The translations under genes and the position numbers were made by a program. Under the pieces are notes generated by a model. That model did not search any database, had not been told where the DNA came from, and saw only the letters and a list, made by a program, of their open reading frames with translations. Below, piece by piece: positions 51,053 to 59,254 of a stretch of 64,000 bases of DNA; position 1 is the first letter of the stretch; each line of letters opens with the position of its first letter. The stretch is taken from NCBI GenBank assembly GCA_028276475.1, contig JAPYWH010000003.1:22304-86303 (forward strand), in the 5' to 3' direction. This DNA is from Thermocrinis sp. (GTDB lineage: Bacteria > Aquificota > Aquificia > Aquificales > Aquificaceae).

Positions 51053-51656
51053 AGAAGAGCATCCCTTTGCCATAGCCTACCGGTTGGTGGAGGAGGGAAA
51101 GTTGGACCCTTGGAATGTAGATATAGCCCAGCTTGCAAACCTATACATGCAAGAGATAAGAAAAATGGAGCTTCTTGACCTAAGGGTTCCCGCAAGGGCA
51201 CTTTCTGCGGCAGTCTTTTTGCTAAAAAAACAGGTGGAAGTTCTCTTTCCAGAGCCCAAAAAGAAGAGGGAGAGAAAATACACCCTGGAAGAAATCGTCC
51301 AAATGTTTGAAGAGGAATCTGGAGAGTTAGCACAGCAGGAAAACCAAATCAACACCAATGGAATTGTGGAGGAGCAGATAAAAACCATAAAAAGAAAGCT
51401 ACAGGCTTACAAAAGGGAAGTAAAGAAAAAGGGAAGAACAATACCCATACATGTATCTAAGTTTGAAAACGCCCTGAGAGAGATTGAAGAACTAATAATG
51501 AAAGGTATCAGGAGTTTTTCCTTTTTGGGCTTTGTGGCAAGCAGAAATCCGGTTCCCTATCTTATGGGTCTGATGACCTTATACCAAGAGGGTAGAGTGG
51601 ATGCTTACCAAAGGGAACCATACTCAGACATTAAGGTGGAGGTCTATGAAGCATAA
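51042..51656 (+). CDS. scpA: Segregation and condensation protein ScpA
   Basis: Kleisin subunit of the SMC-ScpAB complex, 204 aa (somewhat short of the 230-260 usual). The N-terminal EHPFAIAYRLVEEGKLDPWN, then VDIAQLANLYMQEIRKMELL and FLLKKQVEVLF are typical, and the C-terminal winged-helix (FSFLGFVASRNPVPYLMGLM, LYQEGRVDAYQ) binds the SMC cap. A central charged region (EEQIKTIKRKLQAYKREVKK) links them. It overlaps accD and the UbiE-like gene. Confidence 0.9.
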   Translation: MLYEEEHPFAIAYRLVEEGKLDPWNVDIAQLANLYMQEIRKMELLDLRVPARALSAAVFLLKKQVEVLFPEPKKKRERKYTLEEIVQMFEEESGELAQQENQINTNGIVEEQIKTIKRKLQAYKREVKKKGRTIPIHVSKFENALREIEELIMKGIRSFSFLGFVASRNPVPYLMGLMTLYQEGRVDAYQREPYSDIKVEVYEA

Positions 51657-52299
51657 ACAAATTACTGCGGATGTTTTTTCTTCTGTTAGCAAGCATTACG
51701 ACACTTTTTTGAACCTTATAACCTTTAGCAGGATCAAAGATTGGCAGAGGGTAATGTTAAAGGAAATTGAAGGAGCAAAGACCCTTTTGGATGTGGGCAC
51801 GGGAACGGGAGAGGTGCTTTTGCAAGCAGACCCTCAGGTCCTGAGGGTAGGTATTGACCTTTCCTTAGGTATGTTAAAGGTTGCACACAAAAAGTGTCCC
51901 AATTGCGGTTTTGTTCTTGCAGATGCGGAAAACATGCCCTTTAAAACTTCATCCTTTGACGCCATTACCCTGTCTCTGGTATATAGGCATCTTTACAGCA
52001 GGGATCAGTTATTGAAAGAAGCCAAAAGGGTTCTAAAGCCCGGAGGAAGATTGGCAATTCTTGATATAAACAAGTTTTGGCTTACTCCTTTCTTGGTCTT
52101 TTTCATGAAGTTTCCCATAAAACCTTTGGGTCTCATACTCTTTGGTAGGGAAAAGTGGGAATTTTTTATACACTCATTGGAAAATAGCTTGAGTGAAGAA
52201 GAGCTAACAAGGGAACTTGAACCCAACGGATTTAAAGTGATAAAAACACAAAAAAGGCTGTTTGGTATAGTCTATATCGTCTCCGCCCAAAAAATTTAG
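51646..52299 (+). CDS. UbiE/MenG-like quinone methyltransferase
   Basis: SAM-dependent C-methyltransferase of 217 aa. [20 protein letters not shown] matches the start of the UbiE/MenG family, motif I is [14 protein letters not shown], followed by [20 protein letters not shown] and [20 protein letters not shown]. It may methylate demethylmenaquinone-type quinones, which in Aquificales include sulfur-substituted forms. ATG 51646 is preferred because GGTGGAGG lies just upstream; the track's 51601 start is inside scpA. It ends 4 nt inside convergent rpmA. Confidence 0.85.
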   Translation: MKHKQITADVFSSVSKHYDTFLNLITFSRIKDWQRVMLKEIEGAKTLLDVGTGTGEVLLQADPQVLRVGIDLSLGMLKVAHKKCPNCGFVLADAENMPFKTSSFDAITLSLVYRHLYSRDQLLKEAKRVLKPGGRLAILDINKFWLTPFLVFFMKFPIKPLGLILFGREKWEFFIHSLENSLSEEELTRELEPNGFKVIKTQKRLFGIVYIVSAQKI

Positions 52300-52550
52300 A
52301 CTATTGGAATAACACTGACCAACTTTTTATTCTTTCTTGTTTCAAACTTTACCACACCATCCACCAAAGCAAACAGGGTAAAGTCAGAACCCATGCCCAC
52401 ATTCTTGCCCGGATAGACCTTAGTGCCCCTTTGCCTCACCAGTATGTTTCCTGCACGAACTATCTGCCCATCAAACCTCTTCACACCTAACCTTTTCGAA
52501 TGACTATCTCTACCGTTTTTTGTTGAGCCACCGCTTGCCTTGGATGCCAT
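52296..52550 (-). CDS. rpmA: 50S ribosomal protein L27
   Basis: L27 of 84 aa. [20 protein letters not shown] and [20 protein letters not shown] are diagnostic. The N terminus is MASKASGG, the short form without a Firmicutes-type cleaved leader, so the N-terminal tail can reach the peptidyl-transferase centre directly. It follows rplU by 3 nt in the conserved L21-L27 pair, but the usual gene obg is not next. Confidence 0.97.
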   Translation of the reverse strand: MASKASGGSTKNGRDSHSKRLGVKRFDGQIVRAGNILVRQRGTKVYPGKNVGMGSDFTLFALVDGVVKFETRKNKKLVSVIPIV

Positions 52551-52553
52551 CTT

Positions 52554-52853
52554 TCACACCTCCTGTATTTCTTTTATTATAATCTCCGTGTAGGGCTGTC
52601 TGTGTCCTCTCCACCTCTTATAATTTTTCTTAGCCCTAAATTTAAAGACAATAACCTTTCTGTGCTTTCCTTGGCGCAGAACTTCCGCTACAACCTTTCC
52701 CTTTTGAAGGACAACCTCTCCGTTTTCCTTTCCTATTAAAATAGGCTTAAGTTCTACGAGTTCTCCTTGACTTAGGTTTAGCTTTTCAACCTTTAACCTG
52801 TCGCCAGGACTTACCCTATACTGCTTTCCTCCTGCCTCTATAATAGCATACAT
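52554..52853 (-). CDS. rplU: 50S ribosomal protein L21
   Basis: L21 of 99 aa from ATG 52853: MYAIIEAGGKQYRVSPGDRL is the family start, and KVIVFKFRAKKNYKRWRGHR is the rRNA-binding loop. The track uses the in-frame upstream start at 52859 (MDMYAII); CGGAGGA sits 1 nt before that codon and 7 nt before my choice. The gene follows an intrinsic-terminator-like hairpin and a TTTTAAAAT tract. Confidence 0.96.
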   Translation of the reverse strand: MYAIIEAGGKQYRVSPGDRLKVEKLNLSQGELVELKPILIGKENGEVVLQKGKVVAEVLRQGKHRKVIVFKFRAKKNYKRWRGHRQPYTEIIIKEIQEV

Positions 52854-52870
52854 GTCCATTCCTCCGATTT

Positions 52871-52890
52871 TAAAAGGGGGCTATGCCCCC
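52871..52890 (-). terminator. Intrinsic terminator / possible attenuator before rplU
   Basis: On the minus strand GGGGGC-ATA-GCCCCC (52890-52876) is a perfect 6-bp GC stem with a 3-nt loop followed by TTTTA. It ends the poly-Gln lipoprotein transcript, or attenuates read-through into rplU-rpmA, whose start lies about 18 nt downstream. CCTCC and GGAGG also flank it and are complementary, the latter touching the rplU ribosome-binding region. Confidence 0.65.
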
Positions 52891-52904
52891 GGAGGTGCTA
52901 ATAC

Positions 52905-53174
52905 TTACTTCTTTTCGCCAGCGGGTTGCTGCTGCTGTTGAGCAGGTTGTTGCTGTTGTTGTTGCTCGCCAGCAGGTTGTTGTTGCTGTTGCTGCTGTTG
53001 TTGTTCACCAGCAGGTTGTTGCTGTTGCTGTTGAGCAGGTTGCTGTTGTTGTTGAGCAGGTTGTTGCTGTTCAGCAGGCTTTTGCTCTCCTGCAGGCTTT
53101 TCCGCAGGCTTTTGCTGGCAAGAAACTGCCAATAGAGCTATGCTTGCCACTCCAAGTAGCAATAACTTTCTCAT
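52905..53174 (-). CDS. Poly-glutamine repeat lipoprotein
   Basis: Protein of 89 aa with a signal peptide and lipobox (LLGVASIALLAVSC). The mature part is almost only Gln, Pro, Ala, Gly and Glu: runs of 3-9 Gln split by PA, PAGE or PAEK units. It should be lipid-anchored and disordered. I know no named family. AGGAGG lies 9 nt before the ATG, and a near-consensus promoter and an intrinsic terminator flank it, so it is probably well expressed. The mixed CAG/CAA repeat leaves other frames open, producing the shadow ORFs on the plus strand. Confidence 0.82.
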   Translation of the reverse strand: MRKLLLLGVASIALLAVSCQQKPAEKPAGEQKPAEQQQPAQQQQQPAQQQQQQPAGEQQQQQQQQQPAGEQQQQQQPAQQQQQPAGEKK

Positions 53175-53205
53175 TCCATTTACCTCCTAATGAGTTTTGT
53201 TCTTA

Positions 53206-53235
53206 ATTATATAGCAATATTCAAAGGGCTGTCAA
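53206..53235 (-). promoter_or_regulatory. Strong promoter of the poly-Gln lipoprotein
   Basis: TTGACA (53235-53230), an 18-nt spacer and TATAAT (53211-53206) on the minus strand; TATATA at 16 nt spacing overlaps. This is the best sigma-70 consensus in the window, with a leader of about 25 nt and an AGGAGG site. Confidence 0.7.
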
Positions 53236-53297
53236 GTTTTTTATAAACTACATTGCACATGATAGAATACTTGTAACAAAAGCACGGGGATGAAAAC

Positions 53298-54302
53298 ATG
53301 CTAGTTTATGTTTTTGAAACCAAGGAGTGGGAAAGAAGGTATCTTACGGAAGTAGTAAAGGATATTGAACTGAAATTTTCAGAAGACAGGCTTAACAAGG
53401 ATACAGTGCATAAATATAAGGATGCTGAAGTGATAATCGTGTTTGTAGATTCACGAGTGGACAGGGAGGTTATAGACCAGCTTCCAAAGCTCAGGCTTAT
53501 TATTACAAGGAGCACAGGCTATGACCATATAGATGTAAAGTATGCAATGGAGAGGGGCATTGTAGTTTGTAATGTGCCAGATTATGCATCCATCACAGTG
53601 GCAGAATACACAATAACCCTTATGCTTGCCCTTTCAAGAAGACTGAAAGAGACGGTGCAGAGAACTTCAAGGGGAACTTTTTCTCGGGAGGGGTTATCTG
53701 GCTTTGACCTTTCTGGTAAAACCTTAGGGGTTATTGGGACCGGTAGGATAGGGAAGTATGTTATAAAGCTTGCCCATGCCTTTGGTATGAGAATCTTTGC
53801 CTACGACTTTGTGGAGGATGAAAGCTTGGCGAAAAACTATCATGTGGAGTATGTGGAGCTTGAGAGGCTTTTGAGGGAATCAGACATAATAACAATCCAT
53901 GTGCCGTACACTCCTCAAACCCACCACCTTATAAATGCGAGTAATATAAACCTTCTTAAACCCACCGCTATGCTAATAAACACCGCTAGGGGTCCTGTGG
54001 TGGAAACAAAAGCTTTGGTGAAGGCTCTGAAGGAGGGGAAATTGCTTGGGGGCGTTGCCTTGGATGTTTTTGAAGGGGAAGAAGCCCTCATAGAGGATGC
54101 TTATCTGGATGGAAGTTTTTCTTCAGAAACTTTGCAAAATTCTCTCTTGGTTTCCTATCTTGCCAAGCAAGAAAGAGTCATAATCACACCCCATAACGCA
54201 TACAACACTAGGGATGCCCTCTTTAGAATGCTCAGCACCGTGGTAGAAAACCTAAGGGCTTTTTTGGAAGGAAAACCGAAGAATGTGGTCCATGATCATT
54301 GA
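53298..54302 (+). CDS. D-2-hydroxyacid dehydrogenase (D-lactate dehydrogenase-like)
   Basis: NAD-dependent dehydrogenase of 334 aa. ITRSTGYDHIDVKYAMERGI, LGVIGTGRIGKYVIKLAHAF (Rossmann GxGxxG near residue 150), INTARGPVVETKALVKALKE with the catalytic Arg, and ITPHNAYNTRDAL with the catalytic His. Similarity to the LdhA group suggests D-lactate, but 2-ketoisocaproate or phosphoglycerate relatives cannot be excluded. GGGGATG lies before the ATG. It is divergent from the poly-Gln lipoprotein and is probably monocistronic. Confidence 0.88.
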   Translation: MLVYVFETKEWERRYLTEVVKDIELKFSEDRLNKDTVHKYKDAEVIIVFVDSRVDREVIDQLPKLRLIITRSTGYDHIDVKYAMERGIVVCNVPDYASITVAEYTITLMLALSRRLKETVQRTSRGTFSREGLSGFDLSGKTLGVIGTGRIGKYVIKLAHAFGMRIFAYDFVEDESLAKNYHVEYVELERLLRESDIITIHVPYTPQTHHLINASNINLLKPTAMLINTARGPVVETKALVKALKEGKLLGGVALDVFEGEEALIEDAYLDGSFSSETLQNSLLVSYLAKQERVIITPHNAYNTRDALFRMLSTVVENLRAFLEGKPKNVVHDH

Positions 54303-54348
54303 AGGATTTTTCCAGCTTTTCTGAATTTCTCACCTAAGTTTTTTAGGC

Positions 54349-54354
54349 TATAAT
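54349..54354 (+). promoter_or_regulatory. -10 element before gltD-like gene
   Basis: A perfect TATAAT (with TATATT overlapping just downstream) lies 9 nt before ATG 54364. There is no Shine-Dalgarno and no clear -35. Confidence 0.48.
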
Positions 54355-54363
54355 TATATTACA

Positions 54364-55785
54364 ATGCCCGCAAGAATTCGCTATGAGGATAGAAACCCTG
54401 AGCCTCTGCTGGCGCCCCAGGAGAGGGTAAAGACCTTCAGGGAGTACGCCCTTGGGTATTCGGTCTCCCTTGCCTTGGACGAGGCAAACAGATGTCTGCT
54501 ATGCAAGGATGCAGACCAAAGGTGCATAAAGGCTTGTCCCGCTGGTATTGATATACCGGGATTTATAAAAAAGCTCTCGGAAGGGGACCTCTTTGGTGCC
54601 TACAGGGTTATCGTGCAGTCTAATCCCTTTCCCTCTGTGTGTGGTAGGGTGTGCCCCCAAGAGAGGCAGTGTGAGGGCTCTTGCATACTGCATTACGACA
54701 CGGTAAGAAACAGAAAAAACAAAGGCTTGTCTGTTAGCATAGGAGCCCTGGAGAAGTTTGTGGGGGACTTTGTGCGTATATCGGGCGTTCAGTTGGAGCA
54801 AAGGGCAGAGTCCACCGGAAAGCGGGTTGCCATAGTAGGTGCAGGTCCCAGTGGTTTAGCCTGTGCATACGAACTTTCTATACTTGGGCACAGCGTGGAT
54901 GTTTATGAAGCCCTTCCAAAGGCTGGGGGTGTGATGACCTATGGCATACCTACCGCCAGGTTGGACAGGAGTATATTAGATTGGGAAGTGGAAAGGCTTA
55001 AAAGACTTGGGGTGCGTTTCTTTTTTGGATGGGTTGTGGGCAGGACAGTTAAGTTGGAGGAGCTTTTGGAAACATACGATGCGGTGTTCTTGGGAGTTGG
55101 TGCGGGAAGGGGAAGCCTTGGCATAAAGGGAGACCACCTAAAGGGCGTCTATTCTGCCATTGAGGTCTTAACCCGGGTGGGTCTGTTAAAGGCAAACGAG
55201 TTTCCTCACTCTGCCACGCCGGTGGAACTTGGTAAACGCACTGCCATAATAGGTGGAGGCTTTACTGCTGTGGATTGTGCCATAACCGCCCTAAGGCTTG
55301 GGGTAGAGACTCACGTGCTATACAGAAGAACGCGAGAAACATCCTCCGCAAGGGATGAAGAGTGGGACCACATAGCCCAAGAAGGTGCCATTTTACATTG
55401 GCTTACTCAACCGGTGGAAATTTTAGGTGATGAAGAAGGAAAGGTAGTAGGTGTCAAGTGTATAAAGATGCGACTTGGAGAACCAGACGAGAGCGGAAGA
55501 CCCAAACCAGAACCCATTCCCGGTTCCGAACACATAATAGAATGCGATTCAGTGATCTTTGCCATAGGACAAAAGGCGAACCCAGTAGCCTACGGAGAGA
55601 TCAAGGGCTTGGAGCTAACTCCTTGGGGCACCGTCAAGGTAGATGAAGAGTTTAGAACCAGCATAGAAGGTCTTTTTGCAGGTGGGGATGTGGTGAATGG
55701 GGGAGATACAGTGGTAAGGGCGATAGCCCACGGCAGAAAAGCTGCAAAATCTATACACAGGTATCTTATGGAGGTGAAGAGATGA
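54364..55785 (+). CDS. gltD: GltD-like FAD/FeS oxidoreductase (glutamate synthase small subunit family)
   Basis: Flavoprotein of 473 aa. The N-terminal FeS region has CLLCKDADQRCIKACPAGID and CGRVCPQERQCEGSC. It is followed by the FAD site VAIVGAGPSGLACAYEL near 155, the NADPH site TAIIGGGFTAVDCAITA near 295, and C-terminal EGLFAGGDVVNGGDTVVRAI. It transfers electrons from NADPH to a partner; glutamate synthase (GltB) is usual, but NfnB, sulfide dehydrogenase or PreT-type roles share this fold. GltB is not in the window. The next gene overlaps it by 4 nt. Confidence 0.87.
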   Translation: MPARIRYEDRNPEPLLAPQERVKTFREYALGYSVSLALDEANRCLLCKDADQRCIKACPAGIDIPGFIKKLSEGDLFGAYRVIVQSNPFPSVCGRVCPQERQCEGSCILHYDTVRNRKNKGLSVSIGALEKFVGDFVRISGVQLEQRAESTGKRVAIVGAGPSGLACAYELSILGHSVDVYEALPKAGGVMTYGIPTARLDRSILDWEVERLKRLGVRFFFGWVVGRTVKLEELLETYDAVFLGVGAGRGSLGIKGDHLKGVYSAIEVLTRVGLLKANEFPHSATPVELGKRTAIIGGGFTAVDCAITALRLGVETHVLYRRTRETSSARDEEWDHIAQEGAILHWLTQPVEILGDEEGKVVGVKCIKMRLGEPDESGRPKPEPIPGSEHIIECDSVIFAIGQKANPVAYGEIKGLELTPWGTVKVDEEFRTSIEGLFAGGDVVNGGDTVVRAIAHGRKAAKSIHRYLMEVKR

Positions 55786-56210
55786 AAAAGGTAGCCATAA
55801 TTCTTGCGGTGGTTTTGGCAGGCTTTTTTGTGTTCAGGGCTTGCGGAACAAGCCCAGAGGAAGCCTCAGAGGGCACAGTAAAGGAGTTCATCTCTGCAAT
55901 AAAGGACGGTGATGGCAAAGAAGCGGTAAAGCTACTCTATCCACCCTTCAGAGATGCCCTCATGCAGGATGTAAAAGTGCCTCTGCAACTTACAGAAATG
56001 AAACCCTCCGAGATGCTTGCCTGTGTTTTAAGTTCCATGGGAGAAAACATTAAGAAGATTAAAGTCTTGGATGTCAAAGCCATAGACGATAAGCACGGAG
56101 AGGTTATAGTCAAGGTAATAGACAAAAACGGAACGGAAAAGATATTGGCTTTTATCACCATAAAGGACGAGAAAAAGTGGAAGATCGCCAGTATATCCAA
56201 TGTTAAATGA
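55782..56210 (+). CDS. Putative lipoprotein, DUF4878/NTF2-like
   Basis: Protein of 142 aa. An N-terminal hydrophobic signal ends in FRACGTSPEE, a plausible lipobox (VFRAC is atypical). The mature domain is a small alpha+beta fold resembling DUF4878 (GTVKEFISAIKDGDGKEAVK and WKIASISNVK at the end). It is probably anchored to a membrane, with unknown function. It is coupled by 4-nt overlaps to gltD upstream and waaF downstream, though no functional link is obvious. Confidence 0.75.
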   Translation: MKKVAIILAVVLAGFFVFRACGTSPEEASEGTVKEFISAIKDGDGKEAVKLLYPPFRDALMQDVKVPLQLTEMKPSEMLACVLSSMGENIKKIKVLDVKAIDDKHGEVIVKVIDKNGTEKILAFITIKDEKKWKIASISNVK

Positions 56211-57151
56211 AAGTCCTTCTGTGGCAAACTGCCTACTTGGGGGATGTGGTCCTTGCCACATCCCTTCTTAGAATTCTAACAAAAAGGTTTCAAAAGGTCG
56301 GCTTTGTGGGCAGACCCTTCATAAAGGAGCTGTTAAAGGGATACGATGTGGAGCTTATCCCATTCAACAAAGGATTTTTAGAGTCCTTCAGGATAAAAAA
56401 GACTATAAGATCATACGATGCAGTCCTTTCTGCCCACAGGTCTATGCGAACAGCCCTCATTCTTTACTTCTCTGGCATACCCTTAAGGGTAGGTTTTGAT
56501 AAATCTGAGCTTGCCTTTTTGTACACTCACACAGTTCCCCACCGGTGGGGCATGCATGAGGTAGAAAGAAACGCACAGCTTTTGAAACCTTTGGGTATTG
56601 TTCCAGAACCGGAAGAACTCTATCCGAAACTTTTTGTGGAAGAGGAAGAGGTTAAAAGCGTAATAGAAAAATTCCAACTTCCTGAGGAGTACGTAGTATT
56701 ATCGCCCTTTTCTAATTTTTCACTAAAGGAGTGGCATATAGACAATTGGTTAGAATTAGCTAAGGCTATAGGAAAAAAAGTAGTAGTGGTAGGCACGGGA
56801 AAGGATATGGAAAGGGCAAGGGTTTTTGATGCATACGCCATAAACTTGGTGGGTAAAACTTCTTTGAGGGAGCTTATGGCGGTTATTTCAAGGGCAAAGC
56901 TTGTGATCTCCTGCGATTCCTCCCCGGTGCATATAGCCAATGCTTTAGATGTGCCAGCTATAACCATTTATACCTCCACTTCCCCCATCTACGGCTTTTA
57001 TCCCCTAAAGGGTACGTACCTTACTCCAGAGCTTGCCTGTTCTCCTTGTTCGCCCAACCCAAAAAAGTGCAAGACAGGAACCTATGACTGCGTAAGGGCA
57101 GTAAGCGTGAAAAAGGTCCTTTCCCTCTGCCAAACCTTTATTACCGACTGA
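56207..57151 (+). CDS. waaF: ADP-heptose:LPS heptosyltransferase
   Basis: GT9-family enzyme of 314 aa adding heptose to the LPS inner core. LLWQTAYLGDVVLATSLLRI is the N-terminal hallmark, GLVVLSPF-type VVLSPFSNFSLKEWHIDNW precedes the nucleotide-binding half, and ISCDSSPVHIANALDVPAIT with its Asp-Ser-H segment, then CSPCSPNPKKCKTGTYDC, end the fold. I call it WaaF-type; WaaC or WaaQ are possible. Its last 70 bp overlap the 3' end of convergent rodA. Confidence 0.88.
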   Translation: MKVLLWQTAYLGDVVLATSLLRILTKRFQKVGFVGRPFIKELLKGYDVELIPFNKGFLESFRIKKTIRSYDAVLSAHRSMRTALILYFSGIPLRVGFDKSELAFLYTHTVPHRWGMHEVERNAQLLKPLGIVPEPEELYPKLFVEEEEVKSVIEKFQLPEEYVVLSPFSNFSLKEWHIDNWLELAKAIGKKVVVVGTGKDMERARVFDAYAINLVGKTSLRELMAVISRAKLVISCDSSPVHIANALDVPAITIYTSTSPIYGFYPLKGTYLTPELACSPCSPNPKKCKTGTYDCVRAVSVKKVLSLCQTFITD

Positions 57152-58191
57152 ACTAAACCTATCATTATCAAAGATGCAAAAAGGTTTGAAGTTCCGTAGC
57201 TAACAAAGGGCAGGGCTATACCCTTAGGTGGCAAAAGGTTGGATGCCATAGCCAAATTCCACAGAAAGGCAAGGGAAAAGTTCATGGCTGTCCCAAAGAG
57301 CAGGAGCTTTCCAAAGGGTTCATTCACCTTAACAGAATAGTAAAACAGCCTGCCCACCAGCAAGGCATAGAGCAAAACCACCATCATCACACCCAAAAAG
57401 CCCATCTCTTCTCCGATGATGGAAATAACATAGTCTGTGTCTGCCTCAGGAAGTGCACCCATTTTTTGAATGCCTTTACCTATGCCCACCCCAAAGGGAC
57501 CACCCTTAGCAAGGGCGTAAAGGGACTGTATGATTTGATAGCCAGTATCCTCCGCGTCCGCAAAAGGGTCAATCCACGCAGATAACCTTTCGGATACATA
57601 ACCCTTCTTTAGCAAAAAGAAGCTAAAAAAGCCTACGAGGGCAATGGCAGGTAAATAAAGCTTGTAGGGTATCCCACCCACATACATAAGGCTGAAAGAA
57701 AGAAGGAGTATAAACAAAGCACCACCTTTGTCCGGCTGTGAAACTAAAAGAATGGCGTGTAAAAGGACTATAAAAAAAGCCCAAGAAAAGGTCTTTATGC
57801 TTCTCAAAGAGCCCTTGCTAACTATGTAATAGGACAGAAAAATAATTATTGCTATCTTTGCAAACTCCAAAGGTTGCACACTGCCACCAAAAAGCCACCG
57901 ATCCACTGCCTTGCCGGAGATCAGTTTTTTTACAAGAACAGTGAATAGGGAAACCAAAGAAACGCCCACCAAAAGATATACATACTCTCCTTTAAACAAC
58001 CTTTTGTAATCAATTTTAGCAATGTAAAAGGAAAACAAAAGTCCCGCAAAAAAGACCATAAACTGTAAGACCGGTCTTTTTAGTGTTTGAACATCAAACT
58101 CCGAAGCGGAAAGCACGTTGGCGCTTATTATGGCGGTCTCCCCCATCAAAAAAAGCAAAACAACCGAGTAAAAGATCCATCTATCGGGCAT
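57082..58191 (-). CDS. rodA: SEDS-family peptidoglycan polymerase, RodA/FtsW
   Basis: Integral membrane glycosyltransferase of 369 aa with about ten helices. LFGGSVQPLEFAKIAIIIFL is the conserved Q-P-x-E-F-x-K segment, QPDKGGALFILLLSFSLMYV contains the catalytic Asp, and MGALPEADTDYVISIIGEEMG and PFVSYGTSNLFASLIMIGLV are signature loops. FtsW and RodA are hard to tell apart; the absence of division genes nearby leaves RodA or FtsW open. It begins 11 bp inside waaA, and the 3' end overlaps waaF on the other strand by 70 bp. Confidence 0.9.
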   Translation of the reverse strand: MPDRWIFYSVVLLFLMGETAIISANVLSASEFDVQTLKRPVLQFMVFFAGLLFSFYIAKIDYKRLFKGEYVYLLVGVSLVSLFTVLVKKLISGKAVDRWLFGGSVQPLEFAKIAIIIFLSYYIVSKGSLRSIKTFSWAFFIVLLHAILLVSQPDKGGALFILLLSFSLMYVGGIPYKLYLPAIALVGFFSFFLLKKGYVSERLSAWIDPFADAEDTGYQIIQSLYALAKGGPFGVGIGKGIQKMGALPEADTDYVISIIGEEMGFLGVMMVVLLYALLVGRLFYYSVKVNEPFGKLLLFGTAMNFSLAFLWNLAMASNLLPPKGIALPFVSYGTSNLFASLIMIGLVQSVIKVWQRERTFFTLTALTQS

Positions 58192-59254
58192 CGCTTAGTA
58201 TTTTATATAGGTTTGAAAGGTAGCATTCTTTGACCTGCTTTGCAAAATCTTGCAGGTTAAAGTCTGGATAAGCAAGCCTTCCCTCTAAAATCTTCTTTGC
58301 TACCACCACCGCTTCCTGAGGACTTGCCACATTAAAACCTAAATTCTTTGAAAGGATAAACTCTTCCAGATCCTTCACCTTGTGGGTGTAAGGACCAAAC
58401 AGGACAAACTTTCTGTAATAGGCAGGTTCCAAAAGATTGTGCCCTCCCACACCATTGGCAAAGGTGCCACCCACCAAGGCTAAGTCTCCAAGGGCATAAA
58501 GATAAAAAAGCTCACCCAAGCTATCTACCACAATAACCTGACAGTCTTCCCTGTTTTCGCTCTTTAAACAAGGTTTGAACTCCTTAAGCCCTTTCATAAA
58601 TACATCCACCTTTGATAAATGCCTTGGCACCACCACCAGATTGACTTGACCCATCTCCTCTAAAAGCCTTCTGTAAAACTCCTTCAAAAAGGGAAGCTCC
58701 TGCGGATGGAAGCTACCCGCCACTACTGTCTTTCCCTCCCGCAGTGTTAGGGAGACCCTTGTCTCTTCCCTTTCTAAGACCACCTTTAAATTACCGCAGG
58801 CTATTGCATTAACCCCATAGCCCTCAAAGATTTTTCTGTCTTTTTCCGTCCTGCATAGGATCAGGTCAAACTGCCTTGCAAGTGTCCTTTCCCAAAAACT
58901 ACCCTTTGCGTAGGCGTTGAGCAAAACCTTCTTTGCCTTTACCCCTTTTAACAAGAAATACCAAAGCTCCCTTTCCATGATCAAAAGGGCGTATGGATTT
59001 GCCTGTTTTTCAAAGAGTTTCACAGAAAGGGGATTGTCCAAAGGTAGCGGGTGCAGGGCGTCGTAAAAACCTTCTTGAGTTTTCAGAAATTTCCTTGCCC
59101 TGGGAGAAAAGTAGGTGAGAACTATAAAAAAGTCCCTTTTTAGCGGTCTCAAGATGGGTTTGGCGGTGTTGAACTCACCCACGCTGGCACAGTGAAACCA
59201 AAGGACGGGTTTTGTGGTGTTGAACTTTAGCCTTGGAAATATTCTTTTAAGCAT
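58181..59254 (-). CDS. waaA: 3-deoxy-D-manno-octulosonic acid transferase
   Basis: GT30 enzyme of 357 aa that adds Kdo to lipid A. LWFHCASVGEFNTAKPIL is the family signature with the catalytic Glu, LTYFSPRARKF follows, VAGSFHPQELPFLKEFYRRL begins the second domain, and GGTFANGVGGHNLLEPAYYR binds CMP-Kdo. The ORF-track start lies inside tRNA-Pro. The true start ATG 59254 (MLKRIFPRLKF) begins on the tRNA discriminator base, so no leader exists if the tRNA is processed. The C terminus overlaps rodA. Confidence 0.93.
   Translation of the reverse strand: MLKRIFPRLKFNTTKPVLWFHCASVGEFNTAKPILRPLKRDFFIVLTYFSPRARKFLKTQEGFYDALHPLPLDNPLSVKLFEKQANPYALLIMERELWYFLLKGVKAKKVLLNAYAKGSFWERTLARQFDLILCRTEKDRKIFEGYGVNAIACGNLKVVLEREETRVSLTLREGKTVVAGSFHPQELPFLKEFYRRLLEEMGQVNLVVVPRHLSKVDVFMKGLKEFKPCLKSENREDCQVIVVDSLGELFYLYALGDLALVGGTFANGVGGHNLLEPAYYRKFVLFGPYTHKVKDLEEFILSKNLGFNVASPQEAVVVAKKILEGRLAYPDFNLQDFAKQVKECYLSNLYKILSDAR

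Noticed and set aside
52883-53206. Two plus-strand ORFs (107 and 69 aa) rich in Val/Ala or Leu
   Set aside because: They are shadows of the CAG/CAA repeat of the minus-strand lipoprotein; the repeat keeps other frames open and gives transmembrane-like composition by accident.
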